From CBDDFQ01 sp965227035 (GTDB taxonomy: Bacteria; Pseudomonadota; Gammaproteobacteria; Burkholderiales; Burkholderiaceae_C), in contig OZ245724.1 in the NCBI GenBank assembly GCA_965227035.1, forward strand, positions 1,302,001 through 1,366,000: DNA of 64,000 nt. The letters are read 5' to 3'. Below are positions 32,165 to 41,394 of this stretch, piece after piece (position 1 is the first letter of the stretch; each line of letters opens with the position of its first letter). The notes under the pieces were generated by a model. That model saw only the letters and a program-made list of their open reading frames with translations. It ran no database searches and was not told the origin of the DNA. The translations under genes were made by a program, and so were the position numbers.

Positions 32165-32522
32165 CGATTCGTTGTCTGCAGACCTAAAAAAACCGGTCAG
32201 CTGGCACGTGAAAATTCATAAATCCGGGCATGTAAGAAAGAATGCCTCGGCGTTACGGGGTGTTGCCGATTTTGGATTTTTACGAGGAGAAACGGTGCTC
32301 GACCATAAAAAAGCGACGTGACTTTATTGGCAGTAAGCGCCACGAAATTGCAATCTGGAGGGGTCAACATGGGCTTGGCGGATTGCCGATCGGTGGCACA
32401 ATCGACTCCGTACTTAGGCCCTTCCCCTGCCACAGTCGCATCCGCCAACCGGTCCAGCCGTGTCGCGGAAGGTTTTCTTAACCAAGCTTATGTCTCCTGA
32501 AGGGAGACGGAGGTCAGCGTAA
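32165..32522 (+). promoter_or_regulatory. Intergenic region upstream of sucA: promoter candidate, leader reading frame and hairpin
   Basis: This 358-base divergent gap holds three things. (1) A sigma70-like pair, TTGGCG at 32375 and CACAAT at 32397, spacing 16. (2) A 43-codon reading frame from ATG 32369 to TGA 32500, preceded by GGAGGGG five bases upstream. (3) A hairpin GTCTCC/GGAGAC at 32492-32508 that abuts the sucA ribosome site (GGAGG, 32509-32513). The promoter candidate lies inside the small frame, so both cannot be read from it. I see nothing else here. Confidence 0.4.
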
Positions 32523-35411
32523 ATGAGCGATCTATCTCAACCGATGCAATCGGTTTATCAAGCCTATCAAGGCAACACGTATCTCTTCGGAGGCAATGCG
32601 CCTTACGTCGAAGAGATGTACGAAAACTATCTCGCCAACCCCGGCAGCGTTCCAGACACCTGGCGTGAATACTTCGATGCTCTGCAGCACGTTCCAGCAG
32701 CGGACGGCAGCGAAGCCAAAGATGTTCCGCATTTGCCGGTCATCAATGCCTTTGCCGAGCGCGCAAAGCAGGGCACGACCAAAACCGTAGTCGCCAGCGC
32801 CGATTCCGAGATGGGTCGCAAGCGCACCGCTGTCCAGCAACTGATCGCTGCCTACCGCAACGTAGGTGTTCGCTGGGCCGACCTCGACCCGCTCAAGCGC
32901 ACCGAGCGCGAAGCCTTGCCCGAACTCGATCCGGCTTTCTACGGCTTCACCGATGCCGACCAGGAAACCGTGTTCAACACCAGCAACACGTTCTTCGGTA
33001 AAGACACGATGTCTCTGCGCGAGCTGCTCAATGCGCTGCGCCAGACCTATTGCGGCACTATCGGCGCCGAAACCAACTACATCAGCGACCAGAACCAGAA
33101 ACGCTGGTGGCAACAGAAGCTGGAAACCGTCAAGGCCCAGCCCAATTTTTCTCCAGAGAAGAAAAAACACATCCTCGACCGCGTGACCGCGGCCGAAGGC
33201 CTCGAGCGCTTCCTCCACACGAAGTACGTCGGTCAAAAGCGTTTCTCGCTGGAAGGCGGCGAGAGCTTCATCGCTTCCATGGACGAGCTGATCCAGCTGG
33301 CTGGATCCAAGGGTGTGCAGGAAATCGTGATCGGCATGGCTCACCGTGGCCGTCTGAACGTGCTGGTGAATTCGCTGGGCAAACTGCCCGCCGATCTGTT
33401 CGCCGAGTTCGATCACACCGCGCCTGAAGATCTGCCGTCCGGCGACGTGAAGTATCACCAGGGCTTCAGCTCCGACGTGGCAACTCCCGGCGGCCCGGTT
33501 CACCTGAGCCTTGCATTCAACCCGTCCCACCTCGAAATCGTGAACCCGGTCGTGGAAGGCTCTGTGCGAGCCCGTATGGACCGTCGCGACGATCCGCTCG
33601 GCAAGCAGGTTCTGCCGGTGCTGGTTCACGGCGACGCTGCTTTCGCAGGTCAGGGCGTGATCATGGAAACGCTGGCATTGGCCGAAACCCGTGGATATTC
33701 CACCGGCGGCACGGTGCACATCGTCATCAACAACCAGATCGGTTTCACCACCAGCGATCCGCGCGACAGCCGCTCCACGCTGTATTGCACCGACATCGTC
33801 AAGATGATCGAAAGCCCGGTTCTGCACGTGAACGGCGACGATCCGGAAGCCGTGGTTCTGGCAACGCAACTCGCGCTCGAATTCCGCATGGAATTCCGCA
33901 AGGACGTCGTGGTCGACATCATCTGTTTCCGCAAGCTGGGCCACAACGAGCAGGACACGCCTTCGCTCACGCAGCCGCTTATGTACAAGAAGATTGCCGC
34001 CCATCCCGGCACCCGCAAGCTGTACGCCGACAAACTGACCACGCAAGGTCTGGGCGAGACGCTCGGCGACGACATGGTCAAGGCCTACCGTGCTGCCATG
34101 GACGACGGCCGTCACACGGTCGATCCTCTGGTCACCAACTTCAAGAGCAAGTACGCAGTCGACTGGAGCCCGTTCCTGGGCAAAAAGTGGACCGATGCCG
34201 GCGAAACCTCGATTCCGCTCGCCGAATGGAAGCGCCTGTCGGAACGTGTCACCACCATTCCCGCCGGCGTGACGCCGCATCAGCTGGTCAAGAAGGTGTA
34301 CGACGACCGCGCTGCGATGGGTCGCGGCGACGTGAACGTCGACTGGGGCATGGGCGAAACCATGGCCTACGCATCGCTGGTGGCATCGGGCTATCCGGTT
34401 CGTCTGTCCGGTGAAGATTGCGGTCGCGGAACCTTTACCCACCGCCACGCCGTCATTCACGATCAGAACCGCGAGAAGTTCGATGTCGGCACCTACACGC
34501 CGCTGCAGAACGTGGCCGACAACCAGGCTCCGTTCGTCGTGATCGACTCGATTCTTTCCGAAGAAGCGGTGCTCGGTTTCGAATACGGCTACGCATCGAA
34601 CGACCCGAACACGCTCGTGATCTGGGAAGCGCAGTTCGGCGATTTCGCCAACGGTGCGCAGGTCGTGATCGACCAGTTCATTGCATCTGGCGAAGTGAAG
34701 TGGGGTCGTGTGAACGGCATCACCTTGCTGCTGCCGCACGGCTACGAAGGCCAGGGCCCCGAGCACAGCTCGGCACGCCTCGAGCGCTTCATGCAACTGT
34801 CTGCCGACACCAATATGCAAGTCTGCCAGCCGACCACGGCCAGCCAGATCTTCCATTTGCTGCGTCGCCAGATGGTGCGCAACCTGCGCAAGCCGCTGAT
34901 CATCATGACGCCGAAGTCGCTGCTCCGTAACAAGGACGCGACCTCGCCGCTGTCCGAGTTCACCAAGGGCAGCTTCCAGACGGTCATTCCTGAGCAGAAC
35001 GAAAAAGTCATCAAGAACGCGGACAAGGTTCGCCGCGTGGTGGCTTGCTCCGGCAAGGTGTACTACGACCTGGCCAAGAAGCGCGAAGAAAAGGGTCACG
35101 ACGATGTCGCGATCATTCGCGTCGAACAGCTCTACCCGTTCCCCCACAAGGCGTTCGCTGCGGAACTGAAGCGTTTCCCCAATGTGCAGGACATCGTGTG
35201 GACCCAGGACGAGCCGCAAAACCAGGGTGCCTGGTTCTTCGTGCAGCACTACATCCACGAAAACATGCTCGACGGCCAGAAGCTCGGCTACTCCGGTCGC
35301 GCAGCTTCCGCGTCGCCCGCAGTCGGCTATTCGCATCTCCACCAGGAGCAGCAAAAGGCGCTGGTCGAAGGCGCGTTCGCCAAGATCAAGGGCGTGGTGC
35401 TCACCAAGTAA
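32523..35411 (+). CDS. sucA: 2-oxoglutarate dehydrogenase E1
   Basis: Thiamine-diphosphate E1 of the 2-oxoglutarate dehydrogenase complex (TCA cycle), 962 residues. The N-terminal E2-binding stretch is typical (YLFGGNAPYVEEMYENYLANP). The TPP-binding half has GMAHRGRLNVL and HGDAAFAGQGVIMETL; the C-terminal half has DCGRGTFTHRHAVIHDQ and LLPHGYEGQGPEHSSAR. GGAGG lies about nine bases before ATG 32523. It heads the operon sucA-sucB-lpd; the 94-base gap to sucB contains a hairpin. Confidence 0.98.
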   Translation: MSDLSQPMQSVYQAYQGNTYLFGGNAPYVEEMYENYLANPGSVPDTWREYFDALQHVPAADGSEAKDVPHLPVINAFAERAKQGTTKTVVASADSEMGRKRTAVQQLIAAYRNVGVRWADLDPLKRTEREALPELDPAFYGFTDADQETVFNTSNTFFGKDTMSLRELLNALRQTYCGTIGAETNYISDQNQKRWWQQKLETVKAQPNFSPEKKKHILDRVTAAEGLERFLHTKYVGQKRFSLEGGESFIASMDELIQLAGSKGVQEIVIGMAHRGRLNVLVNSLGKLPADLFAEFDHTAPEDLPSGDVKYHQGFSSDVATPGGPVHLSLAFNPSHLEIVNPVVEGSVRARMDRRDDPLGKQVLPVLVHGDAAFAGQGVIMETLALAETRGYSTGGTVHIVINNQIGFTTSDPRDSRSTLYCTDIVKMIESPVLHVNGDDPEAVVLATQLALEFRMEFRKDVVVDIICFRKLGHNEQDTPSLTQPLMYKKIAAHPGTRKLYADKLTTQGLGETLGDDMVKAYRAAMDDGRHTVDPLVTNFKSKYAVDWSPFLGKKWTDAGETSIPLAEWKRLSERVTTIPAGVTPHQLVKKVYDDRAAMGRGDVNVDWGMGETMAYASLVASGYPVRLSGEDCGRGTFTHRHAVIHDQNREKFDVGTYTPLQNVADNQAPFVVIDSILSEEAVLGFEYGYASNDPNTLVIWEAQFGDFANGAQVVIDQFIASGEVKWGRVNGITLLLPHGYEGQGPEHSSARLERFMQLSADTNMQVCQPTTASQIFHLLRRQMVRNLRKPLIIMTPKSLLRNKDATSPLSEFTKGSFQTVIPEQNEKVIKNADKVRRVVACSGKVYYDLAKKREEKGHDDVAIIRVEQLYPFPHKAFAAELKRFPNVQDIVWTQDEPQNQGAWFFVQHYIHENMLDGQKLGYSGRAASASPAVGYSHLHQEQQKALVEGAFAKIKGVVLTK

Positions 35412-35427
35412 GTTGTGGTCGCGAGTT

Positions 35428-35450
35428 CCGGATCCGCAGCGCGGGTCCGG
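35428..35450 (+). other. Intercistronic hairpin between sucA and sucB
   Basis: CCGGATCC and GGGTCCGG pair over eight bases (one G-T) around a seven-base loop, 16 bases after the sucA stop. No U-tract follows. It could protect the sucA 3' end from exonucleases or act as an attenuator that sets the E1:E2 ratio. Confidence 0.45.
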
Positions 35451-35505
35451 GCTCTGCGAACACTCGAAGAACATCTAGAAAACTAGTACTGAAAGAAGAA
35501 TACAA

Positions 35506-36780
35506 ATGGCTATCGTAGAAGTGAAGGTCCCGGAACTGTCCGAATCGGTTGCAGAAGCGTCGATGCTCCAGTGGAAAAAGAAGGTTGGCGACGCGGTCAA
35601 GGAAGACGAAATCCTGATTGAAATCGAGACCGACAAAGTAGTGCTCGAAGTACCGGCTCCATCGGCCGGCGTGATCTCGGAACTGGTTGTGGCCGATGGC
35701 GGTACCGTGACCTCGGGTCAAGTCATTGCGAAGATCGACTCCGAAGGCAAGGGTGCTGCTGCTCCCGCTGCGGCCGCCGCTCCGGCTCCTGCCGCAGCTG
35801 CTCCGGCTCCTGCTCCTGCTGCGGCTCCCGCAGCAACTGGCGGATCGAAATCCGACGTTGCGATGCCTGCGGCCGCGAAGCTGATGGCCGACAACAACCT
35901 GGCTTCCGGCTCGGTTCCCGGCACCGGCAAAGACGGCCGCATCACCAAGGGTGACGTGCTCTCCACCGTGGCTTCCGGCGGCGCCAAGCCCGCTGCTGCT
36001 CCCGCAGTCATTCCCACCGGCGCCCCCAAGACTTCGCTGCCGCAAGTTTCCGCGCCTTCGAGCTCTACCGATCTGGGCGAGCGTCCGGAACAGCGCGTTC
36101 CCATGAGCCGTCTGCGCGCCCGTGTGGCCGAGCGTCTGCTGCAATCGCAATCGACCAACGCAATTCTCACGACCTTCAACGAAGTCAACATGGCTCCGGT
36201 CATGGAGATGCGCAAGAAATTCCAGGAGAAGTTCGAGAAGGAACACGGCGTCAAGCTGGGGTTCATGAGCTTCTTCGTGAAGGCTGCAGTGCACGCGCTC
36301 AAGAAGTACCCGGTCATCAACGCCAGCGTCGATGGTTCGGACATCGTCTATCACGGCTACTTCGACATCGGTATCGCAGTGGGCTCGCCGCGCGGTCTGG
36401 TGGTGCCAATCCTGCGTAACGCAGATCAAATGAGCTTTGCCGATATCGAAAAGAAGATTGCCGAATTCGGCCAGAAGGCCAAGGACGGCAAGCTGGGCAT
36501 CGAAGAAATGACTGGCGGTACCTTCTCGATTTCCAACGGCGGAACCTTCGGCTCCATGCTGTCGACCCCGATCATCAACCCGCCCCAGTCCGCAATTCTT
36601 GGCGTTCACGCCACGAAGGATCGCGCGGTTGTCGAGAACGGCCAGATCGTGGTTCGCCCGATGAACTACTTCGCCATGTCCTATGACCACCGAATCATCG
36701 ACGGCCGTGAAGCTGTCCTTGGCTTGGTCGCCATGAAGGAAGCGCTGGAAGATCCGGCGCGTCTGTTGTTCGACATCTGA
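35506..36780 (+). CDS. sucB: 2-oxoglutarate dehydrogenase E2, dihydrolipoamide succinyltransferase
   Basis: Core subunit of the OGDH complex (odhB in Bordetella-type naming), 424 residues. One lipoyl domain is present, with lipoyl K44 in EIETDKVVLEVPAPS. An Ala/Pro linker follows, then the subunit-binding domain (about 120-155, MPAAAKLMADNNL) and the succinyltransferase domain ending in DHRIIDGREAV (H395, D399). AAAGAAG precedes ATG 35506. lpd follows after 15 bases. Confidence 0.97.
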   Translation: MAIVEVKVPELSESVAEASMLQWKKKVGDAVKEDEILIEIETDKVVLEVPAPSAGVISELVVADGGTVTSGQVIAKIDSEGKGAAAPAAAAAPAPAAAAPAPAPAAAPAATGGSKSDVAMPAAAKLMADNNLASGSVPGTGKDGRITKGDVLSTVASGGAKPAAAPAVIPTGAPKTSLPQVSAPSSSTDLGERPEQRVPMSRLRARVAERLLQSQSTNAILTTFNEVNMAPVMEMRKKFQEKFEKEHGVKLGFMSFFVKAAVHALKKYPVINASVDGSDIVYHGYFDIGIAVGSPRGLVVPILRNADQMSFADIEKKIAEFGQKAKDGKLGIEEMTGGTFSISNGGTFGSMLSTPIINPPQSAILGVHATKDRAVVENGQIVVRPMNYFAMSYDHRIIDGREAVLGLVAMKEALEDPARLLFDI

Positions 36781-36795
36781 TAGGAGAACATCGGT

Positions 36796-38223
36796 ATGTC
36801 CAAACAATTTGACGTCGTCGTCATCGGCGGCGGCCCCGGCGGATACGTGGCTGCGATCCGCGCAGCCCAGCTCGGATTCAACGTTGCGTGTATCGACGAA
36901 TGGAAGAACGCGAAGGGCGGCCCGGCACTGGGCGGCACCTGCACCAACGTCGGCTGCATTCCTTCCAAGGCTCTGCTGCAATCGTCGGAGCATTACGACC
37001 AGGCTAATCATCACTTTGCCGACCACGGCATTGAGGTGAAGGGTCTGGGTCTCGATGTGGCCAAGATGCTTGCCCGCAAGGACAACGTCGTGAAGCAGAA
37101 CAACGACGGCATCGTTTACCTGTTCAAGAAGAACAAGATCACGTTCTTCCACGGACGCGGCTCCTTCGCAGGCAAGGCAGACGCGGGCTACGAAATCAAG
37201 GTGGCTGGCGCTGCCGAAGATTCGCTGACCGCCAAGCACGTCATCGTCGCGACCGGATCCAATGCACGGGCGCTGCCCGGCGCGCCGTTCGACGAAGAGA
37301 ACATCCTGTCCAACGACGGCGCACTTCGCGTCGGCGCTGTCCCTAAAAAGCTGGGCCTGATCGGTTCCGGCGTGATCGGTCTGGAAATGGGTTCGGTCTG
37401 GCGTCGTCTGGGCGCTGAAGTCACGATTCTCGAAGGCTTGCCCACATTTCTGGGCGCGGTCGACGAACAGATCGCGAAAGAAGCCCACAAGGCATTCGTC
37501 AAGCAGGGTCTGAAGATCGAACTCGGCGCGAAGGTCGGCGAAATCAAGTCGTCCAAGAAGGGCGTTTCGATTGCGTACACCAACGCGAAGGGCGAGGCGA
37601 TTTCGCTGGAAGTCGACAAGCTCATCGTGTCCATCGGACGCGTTGCCAACACCATCGGCTTGAACGGCGATGCGGTCGGCCTGAAGCTCGACGAACGCGG
37701 CGCAATCGTCGTGGACGACGAATGCAAGACCAGCCTGCCCAACGTCTGGGCAATCGGCGACGTCGTTCGCGGCCCGATGCTCGCGCACAAGGCGGAAGAA
37801 GAAGGCGTTGCAGTCGCTGAGCGTATTGCAGGTCAGCACGGTCACGTCAACTTCAACACCATTCCCTGGGTCATCTACACCAACCCGGAAATTGCGTGGG
37901 TCGGCCAGACCGAGCAGCAATTGAAGGCGTCGGGCCGTGCGTACAAGGCTGGCACCTTCCCGTTCCTCGCGAACGGCCGTGCACGCGCTTTGGGCGACAC
38001 CACCGGCATGGTGAAGATGCTTGCCGACGCCACCACCGACGAGATCCTCGGCGTTCATATCGTCGGCCCCATGGCCAGCGAATTGATTGCGGAATGCGTC
38101 GTGGCCATGGAGTTCAAGGCCAGCAGCGAAGATATCGCACGCATTTGCCATGCTCACCCGTCGCTCAGCGAAGCGACCAAGGAAGCGGCACTCGCGGTCG
38201 ACAAGCGTACGTTGAACTTCTAA
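36796..38223 (+). CDS. lpd: Dihydrolipoamide dehydrogenase (E3 of OGDH)
   Basis: A second E3 flavoprotein, 475 residues, without a lipoyl domain. The FAD motif GGGPGG is at 11-16, the redox disulfide C49/C54 lies in GGTCTNVGCIPSK, and the C-terminal HAHPSLSE supplies the catalytic His. It ends the sucA-sucB-lpd operon, with a strong terminator 36 bases after its stop. Compared with the PDH E3 at 22.5 kb it lacks the N-terminal extension and differs widely, so each complex has its own E3. Confidence 0.97.
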   Translation: MSKQFDVVVIGGGPGGYVAAIRAAQLGFNVACIDEWKNAKGGPALGGTCTNVGCIPSKALLQSSEHYDQANHHFADHGIEVKGLGLDVAKMLARKDNVVKQNNDGIVYLFKKNKITFFHGRGSFAGKADAGYEIKVAGAAEDSLTAKHVIVATGSNARALPGAPFDEENILSNDGALRVGAVPKKLGLIGSGVIGLEMGSVWRRLGAEVTILEGLPTFLGAVDEQIAKEAHKAFVKQGLKIELGAKVGEIKSSKKGVSIAYTNAKGEAISLEVDKLIVSIGRVANTIGLNGDAVGLKLDERGAIVVDDECKTSLPNVWAIGDVVRGPMLAHKAEEEGVAVAERIAGQHGHVNFNTIPWVIYTNPEIAWVGQTEQQLKASGRAYKAGTFPFLANGRARALGDTTGMVKMLADATTDEILGVHIVGPMASELIAECVVAMEFKASSEDIARICHAHPSLSEATKEAALAVDKRTLNF

Positions 38224-38258
38224 AGATCTGCCGGATTCGTCCGGTGCCTACAGATCGA

Positions 38259-38288
38259 TGCCCGACGCTTCACGTGTCGGGCATTTTT
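38259..38288 (+). terminator. Intrinsic terminator of the sucA-sucB-lpd operon
   Basis: TGCCCGAC and GTCGGGCA form an 8-base stem with a nine-base loop, followed by TTTTT. It lies between lpd and zapE. Confidence 0.88.
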
Positions 38289-38312
38289 GATTCCAATCCT
38301 TATCGAGCATCT

Positions 38313-39416
38313 ATGACCGGCCCAGTCGCACTCGCCTACGAAGCAGAACTGAAGGAACGCGGATACACCAGCGATCCGGCGCAACTTCGCGCTGTGGCCG
38401 AACTCGAACGATGCGCCAGCGAATGGGCTGCGTTCAAGGAAAAGCGCTCGAACAGTTTCAAGAAGCTGTTCAACCGCTCCGAGATTCCGCGCGGCGTGTA
38501 TATGTACGGCGGGGTGGGGCGGGGCAAGAGCTTTCTGATGGACTGCTTCTACAACGCAGTTCCACTCAAACGCAAAACCCGCCTTCATTTCCACGAATTC
38601 ATGCGCGAAGTTCAACGCGAACTCGCGAGCCTGCAAGGCACGGTCAATCCACTCGACGAAATGGGCAAGCGCATCTCCAAGCGCTATCGCCTGATCTGCT
38701 TCGACGAATTCCACGTGGCCGACATCACCGACGCGATGATTCTTCATCGGCTACTGATATCGCTTTTCGAGAACGGCGTCGGTTTCGTCACCACCTCCAA
38801 CTTCAAGCCTGACGACCTCTATCCAAATGGACTGCACCGCGACCGGATTCTTCCTGCGATCGATTTGCTCAATGAAAAACTCGTGGTGCTTTCGGTCGAC
38901 AACGGCACCGACTACCGTCGCATCACGCTGGAGCAGGTAAAGCTCTATCACATGCCTCTGGGGCCTGTAGCCGATGCCGAGATGACAGCTTCGTTCGAAA
39001 AGTTGCGCGAATCGAAAGACGAAGATCCGGTGCTGCACATCGAAGCGCGGGAAATCGTGGCGCTGCGCAAAGCCGGCGGCGTCGTCTGGTTCGACTTCAA
39101 AACCCTGTGCGGCGGACCCCGATCGCAGAACGATTACCTTGAAATCGCCAGCCAGTTTCACACGGTACTTTTGAGCAACGTGCCTTACATGCCGATTCGT
39201 CTGGCATCGGAAGCGCGGCGCTTCACCTGGCTCGTGGACGTGCTTTACGACCGCCGTATCAAGCTGATCATGTCGGCGGCGGTGCCGCCCGAGGAGTTGT
39301 ATACCGAAGGCCCTCTGGCCCACGAATTCGTGCGTACGGTATCGCGTCTTAACGAGATGCAGTCGACCGCGTTTCTGGCAGAGGAAAAGCGAATCGTGGA
39401 CACTCGACTCACATGA
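38313..39416 (+). CDS. zapE: Cell division ATPase ZapE (AFG1-like)
   Basis: AAA-type ATPase of 367 residues. In E. coli it associates with the Z-ring during division and under oxygen limitation. Walker A GGVGRGKS is at 66-73 and Walker B LICFDEFHV at 127-134. FHEFMREVQRELASL is a family signature. Start ATG 38313 follows the operon terminator; a longer in-frame reading runs back through lpd and is rejected. Its stop overlaps the ATG of the next gene in ATGA. Confidence 0.93.
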   Translation: MTGPVALAYEAELKERGYTSDPAQLRAVAELERCASEWAAFKEKRSNSFKKLFNRSEIPRGVYMYGGVGRGKSFLMDCFYNAVPLKRKTRLHFHEFMREVQRELASLQGTVNPLDEMGKRISKRYRLICFDEFHVADITDAMILHRLLISLFENGVGFVTTSNFKPDDLYPNGLHRDRILPAIDLLNEKLVVLSVDNGTDYRRITLEQVKLYHMPLGPVADAEMTASFEKLRESKDEDPVLHIEAREIVALRKAGGVVWFDFKTLCGGPRSQNDYLEIASQFHTVLLSNVPYMPIRLASEARRFTWLVDVLYDRRIKLIMSAAVPPEELYTEGPLAHEFVRTVSRLNEMQSTAFLAEEKRIVDTRLT

Positions 39417-40180
39417 CATTCCAAAAGATTCCCGAACTTGCCCGGTATGTGTTGTTCGCATTGGGCGTCTCGCTCGCTGCGTCGTCGATGTCGCAAACCG
39501 CGACACCCCCGGCGCGAACGCCGGTGGCGGCTCCGTTGGGCGCATCATCCGCTCCAAGCGGCGCCGCGTCGGGTCCGCAGATGCTCGAAGGCCTCGATGT
39601 TGCCAAGGAGCGTGCTCGAATCGCTGCGGCTCGCAAGGAGTCCGACGCACAACTGCTCGCGCAGGAAAAGCTCTGCTATCAAAAATTCGCCGTCACGCCG
39701 TGCCTGGAAGAGGCCAGGGCGAAGCAGCGGGTCGTGACCTCCGATCTGAGGCGTCAGGAAATTGCTCTGAACGATGCCGAGCGTCGTCGCAAAGGCGCAG
39801 AACAAATGCGTCAGATCGACGAACGACTCAGCCCCGAGGCACAGCGTCTGGCGGCAGATAAGCGCGCTCAAGCGGTGATCGACGAGCAGAATCGCCGCGA
39901 CGCGGCTGCGGGCAAGCTGACCGACAAGGCGGCGCGCGCAACCACCGACGCCGACCGAGCCAGGCAGCAACAACAGAAGATCGAATCGCGCGACCGTGCG
40001 CTCGCCGACCGCGAAGCGAAGGCGGCGAATACCGCGGCAAATGTGCAGGCACTCGAGGCGCGCCAAAAGTCCGCTGCCGATCACAAGGCCAAGCGCGAGG
40101 CCCAACTGAAAGAGAAGGCATCGAACGGCAAACAGGTGGCACCCTTGCCGGATCCATCCAAGCCAGGGCCCTCGGATTGA
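39413..40180 (+). CDS. Exported coiled-coil protein of unknown function
   Basis: A 255-residue protein I do not recognise beyond similarity in type to conserved Burkholderiales proteins. A signal peptide (about 1-27, ASSMSQ-TA) is followed by an Ala/Pro/Ser linker. A long charged Gln/Arg/Ala-rich coiled coil runs from about 60 to 235. Near its start are two Cys eight residues apart (CYQKFAVTPC), probably a disulfide in the periplasm. It starts in an ATGA overlap with zapE and ends 10 bases before a strong terminator, so expression is tied to zapE. A division-linked envelope role is only inference. Confidence 0.75.
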   Translation: MTFQKIPELARYVLFALGVSLAASSMSQTATPPARTPVAAPLGASSAPSGAASGPQMLEGLDVAKERARIAAARKESDAQLLAQEKLCYQKFAVTPCLEEARAKQRVVTSDLRRQEIALNDAERRRKGAEQMRQIDERLSPEAQRLAADKRAQAVIDEQNRRDAAAGKLTDKAARATTDADRARQQQQKIESRDRALADREAKAANTAANVQALEARQKSAADHKAKREAQLKEKASNGKQVAPLPDPSKPGPSD

Positions 40181-40190
40181 TCCGCCATGA

Positions 40191-40218
40191 AAAAACGCCG
40201 CATCGCTGCGGCGTTTTT
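40191..40218. terminator. Bidirectional intrinsic terminator
   Basis: A 12-base perfect stem (AAAAACGCCGCA with TGCGGCGTTTTT) on a TCGC loop, with A/T runs on both sides. It serves the coiled-coil gene and the convergent phosphatase gene. Confidence 0.92.
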
Positions 40219-40258
40219 GTTTGGTGAGCTACTACTTGCGAAAAGATGAACGTGTCGA

Positions 40259-41101
40259 TCAGGACATCGCACGGCCATCGCGGCGAATCGCTTCTTCGCG
40301 TCGTCGGGCATCGGTGGGGGCCGGGTTTGCCTCTTCGGATAGCGGCTCTACCTTCACAACGACCAGCGACATGTTGTCGCCGCCGCCCTGACCGCGTGCC
40401 CGAGCTTTCTCGATGATGAATTCGCAGGCTTCCCTTGGCGACAGCGCCGAGAGAATCGATGCAAGCTCGCTGGGCGCGAAGTAGTGCCAGATGCCGTCGC
40501 TGCATGCCATCAGCACATCGCCGATTCGCAGACGCGGAATGAAATGCGAGTCGACCGGCGGGTCGGTATCCATACCGAGGCATCCCATGAGGATGTTCGA
40601 CTGCGGATGCGATTGCGCTTCTTCTTCTGTGATGTCGCCGCGATCGACCAGCGCCTGCACGTACGAGTGATCCATCGTGCGATGAATCATGCGTTCGCCG
40701 TGGAAGTGATAGATACGCGAATCGCCTGCGTGCGCCCAGTGGCAGTTGCCGTCCGGGTTGATCAGGAATGCGGCTATGGTGCTGTGAGGTTCCTGCTCGG
40801 CAGAAATAGCGGTCAGCTTGATGACGATGTGCGCCTCGCCGATGATCTGACCGAGCACGGTGCTCGCGTCTTCGGCTTGCGGTGAGTAGCCCTCGAAAAT
40901 CTGTCTCGCGGTCATCAGCACCTGATCGGATGCCTTGCGGCCTCCGCTTCGGCCACCCATGCCATCGGCCACTACGCCTAAAAGGCAGCCGGGAATGCGG
41001 GGATGCTTGAGCAGGGCGACCTGGTCTTGCTGATACTCTCTGTCCCCTTTATGCAGCCCGGTGGAGGCAGAGAGGCGATAACCTTTTTGTACTTTGGCCA
41101 T
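40259..41101 (-). CDS. PP2C-family serine/threonine protein phosphatase
   Basis: Metal-dependent phosphatase of 280 residues. Visible PP2C motifs are QQDQ near 24-27, VADGMGG at 44-50, HAGDSRIY, CSDGIWHY and GGGDNMSLVVV, which together supply the metal-binding aspartates. It has no membrane segment. No protein kinase, FHA protein or type VI secretion gene lies nearby, so its partner is elsewhere. It is convergent with the coiled-coil gene and divergent from the YdcH-like gene (89-base gap). Confidence 0.93.
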   Translation of the reverse strand: MAKVQKGYRLSASTGLHKGDREYQQDQVALLKHPRIPGCLLGVVADGMGGRSGGRKASDQVLMTARQIFEGYSPQAEDASTVLGQIIGEAHIVIKLTAISAEQEPHSTIAAFLINPDGNCHWAHAGDSRIYHFHGERMIHRTMDHSYVQALVDRGDITEEEAQSHPQSNILMGCLGMDTDPPVDSHFIPRLRIGDVLMACSDGIWHYFAPSELASILSALSPREACEFIIEKARARGQGGGDNMSLVVVKVEPLSEEANPAPTDARRREEAIRRDGRAMS

Positions 41102-41190
41102 GTATTGGTCCAGGGCAGGGGAACTCGATTAATGCAACTTTGAACGTATTATGAGTTGCTTCTAAGAACTTACGAACCGCCCAGTTAGCT

Positions 41191-41394
41191 TTGGATACCA
41201 ACCTGCATTTTCCTCAACGGCGGCTCATCGATCTGCGAATCGAACACTCCGATTTGAACGCCACTATAGACCGGCTCGGCCTCGATGCGCCAATCGACGA
41301 TTTGATGCTGCGTCGGCTGAAGAAACGCAAGCTGGCCTTGCGCGATCAGATTGCGAAGCTCGAGCAGATGGTGTTGCCTCAAGAGCCCGCCTGA
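41191..41394 (+). CDS. YdcH/DUF465-family small protein
   Basis: A 67-residue, mostly helical protein with the DUF465 pattern (DLRIEHSDLNATIDRL, then LMLRRLKKRKLALRDQI). The function of the family is unknown. The only usable start is TTG 41191, without a clear ribosome site; no ATG fits. Its TGA overlaps the helicase ATG by one base (TGATG), so the two are probably translated together. Confidence 0.8.
   Translation: MDTNLHFPQRRLIDLRIEHSDLNATIDRLGLDAPIDDLMLRRLKKRKLALRDQIAKLEQMVLPQEPA

Noticed and set aside
32532..35474. 980-codon open frame antisense to sucA
   Set aside because: Shadow of sucA; no ribosome site, domain or promoter. The plus-strand protein is unmistakable.
35401..38157. 918-codon open frame antisense to sucB and lpd
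   Set aside because: Covers two well-identified genes on the other strand and has antisense-type composition.
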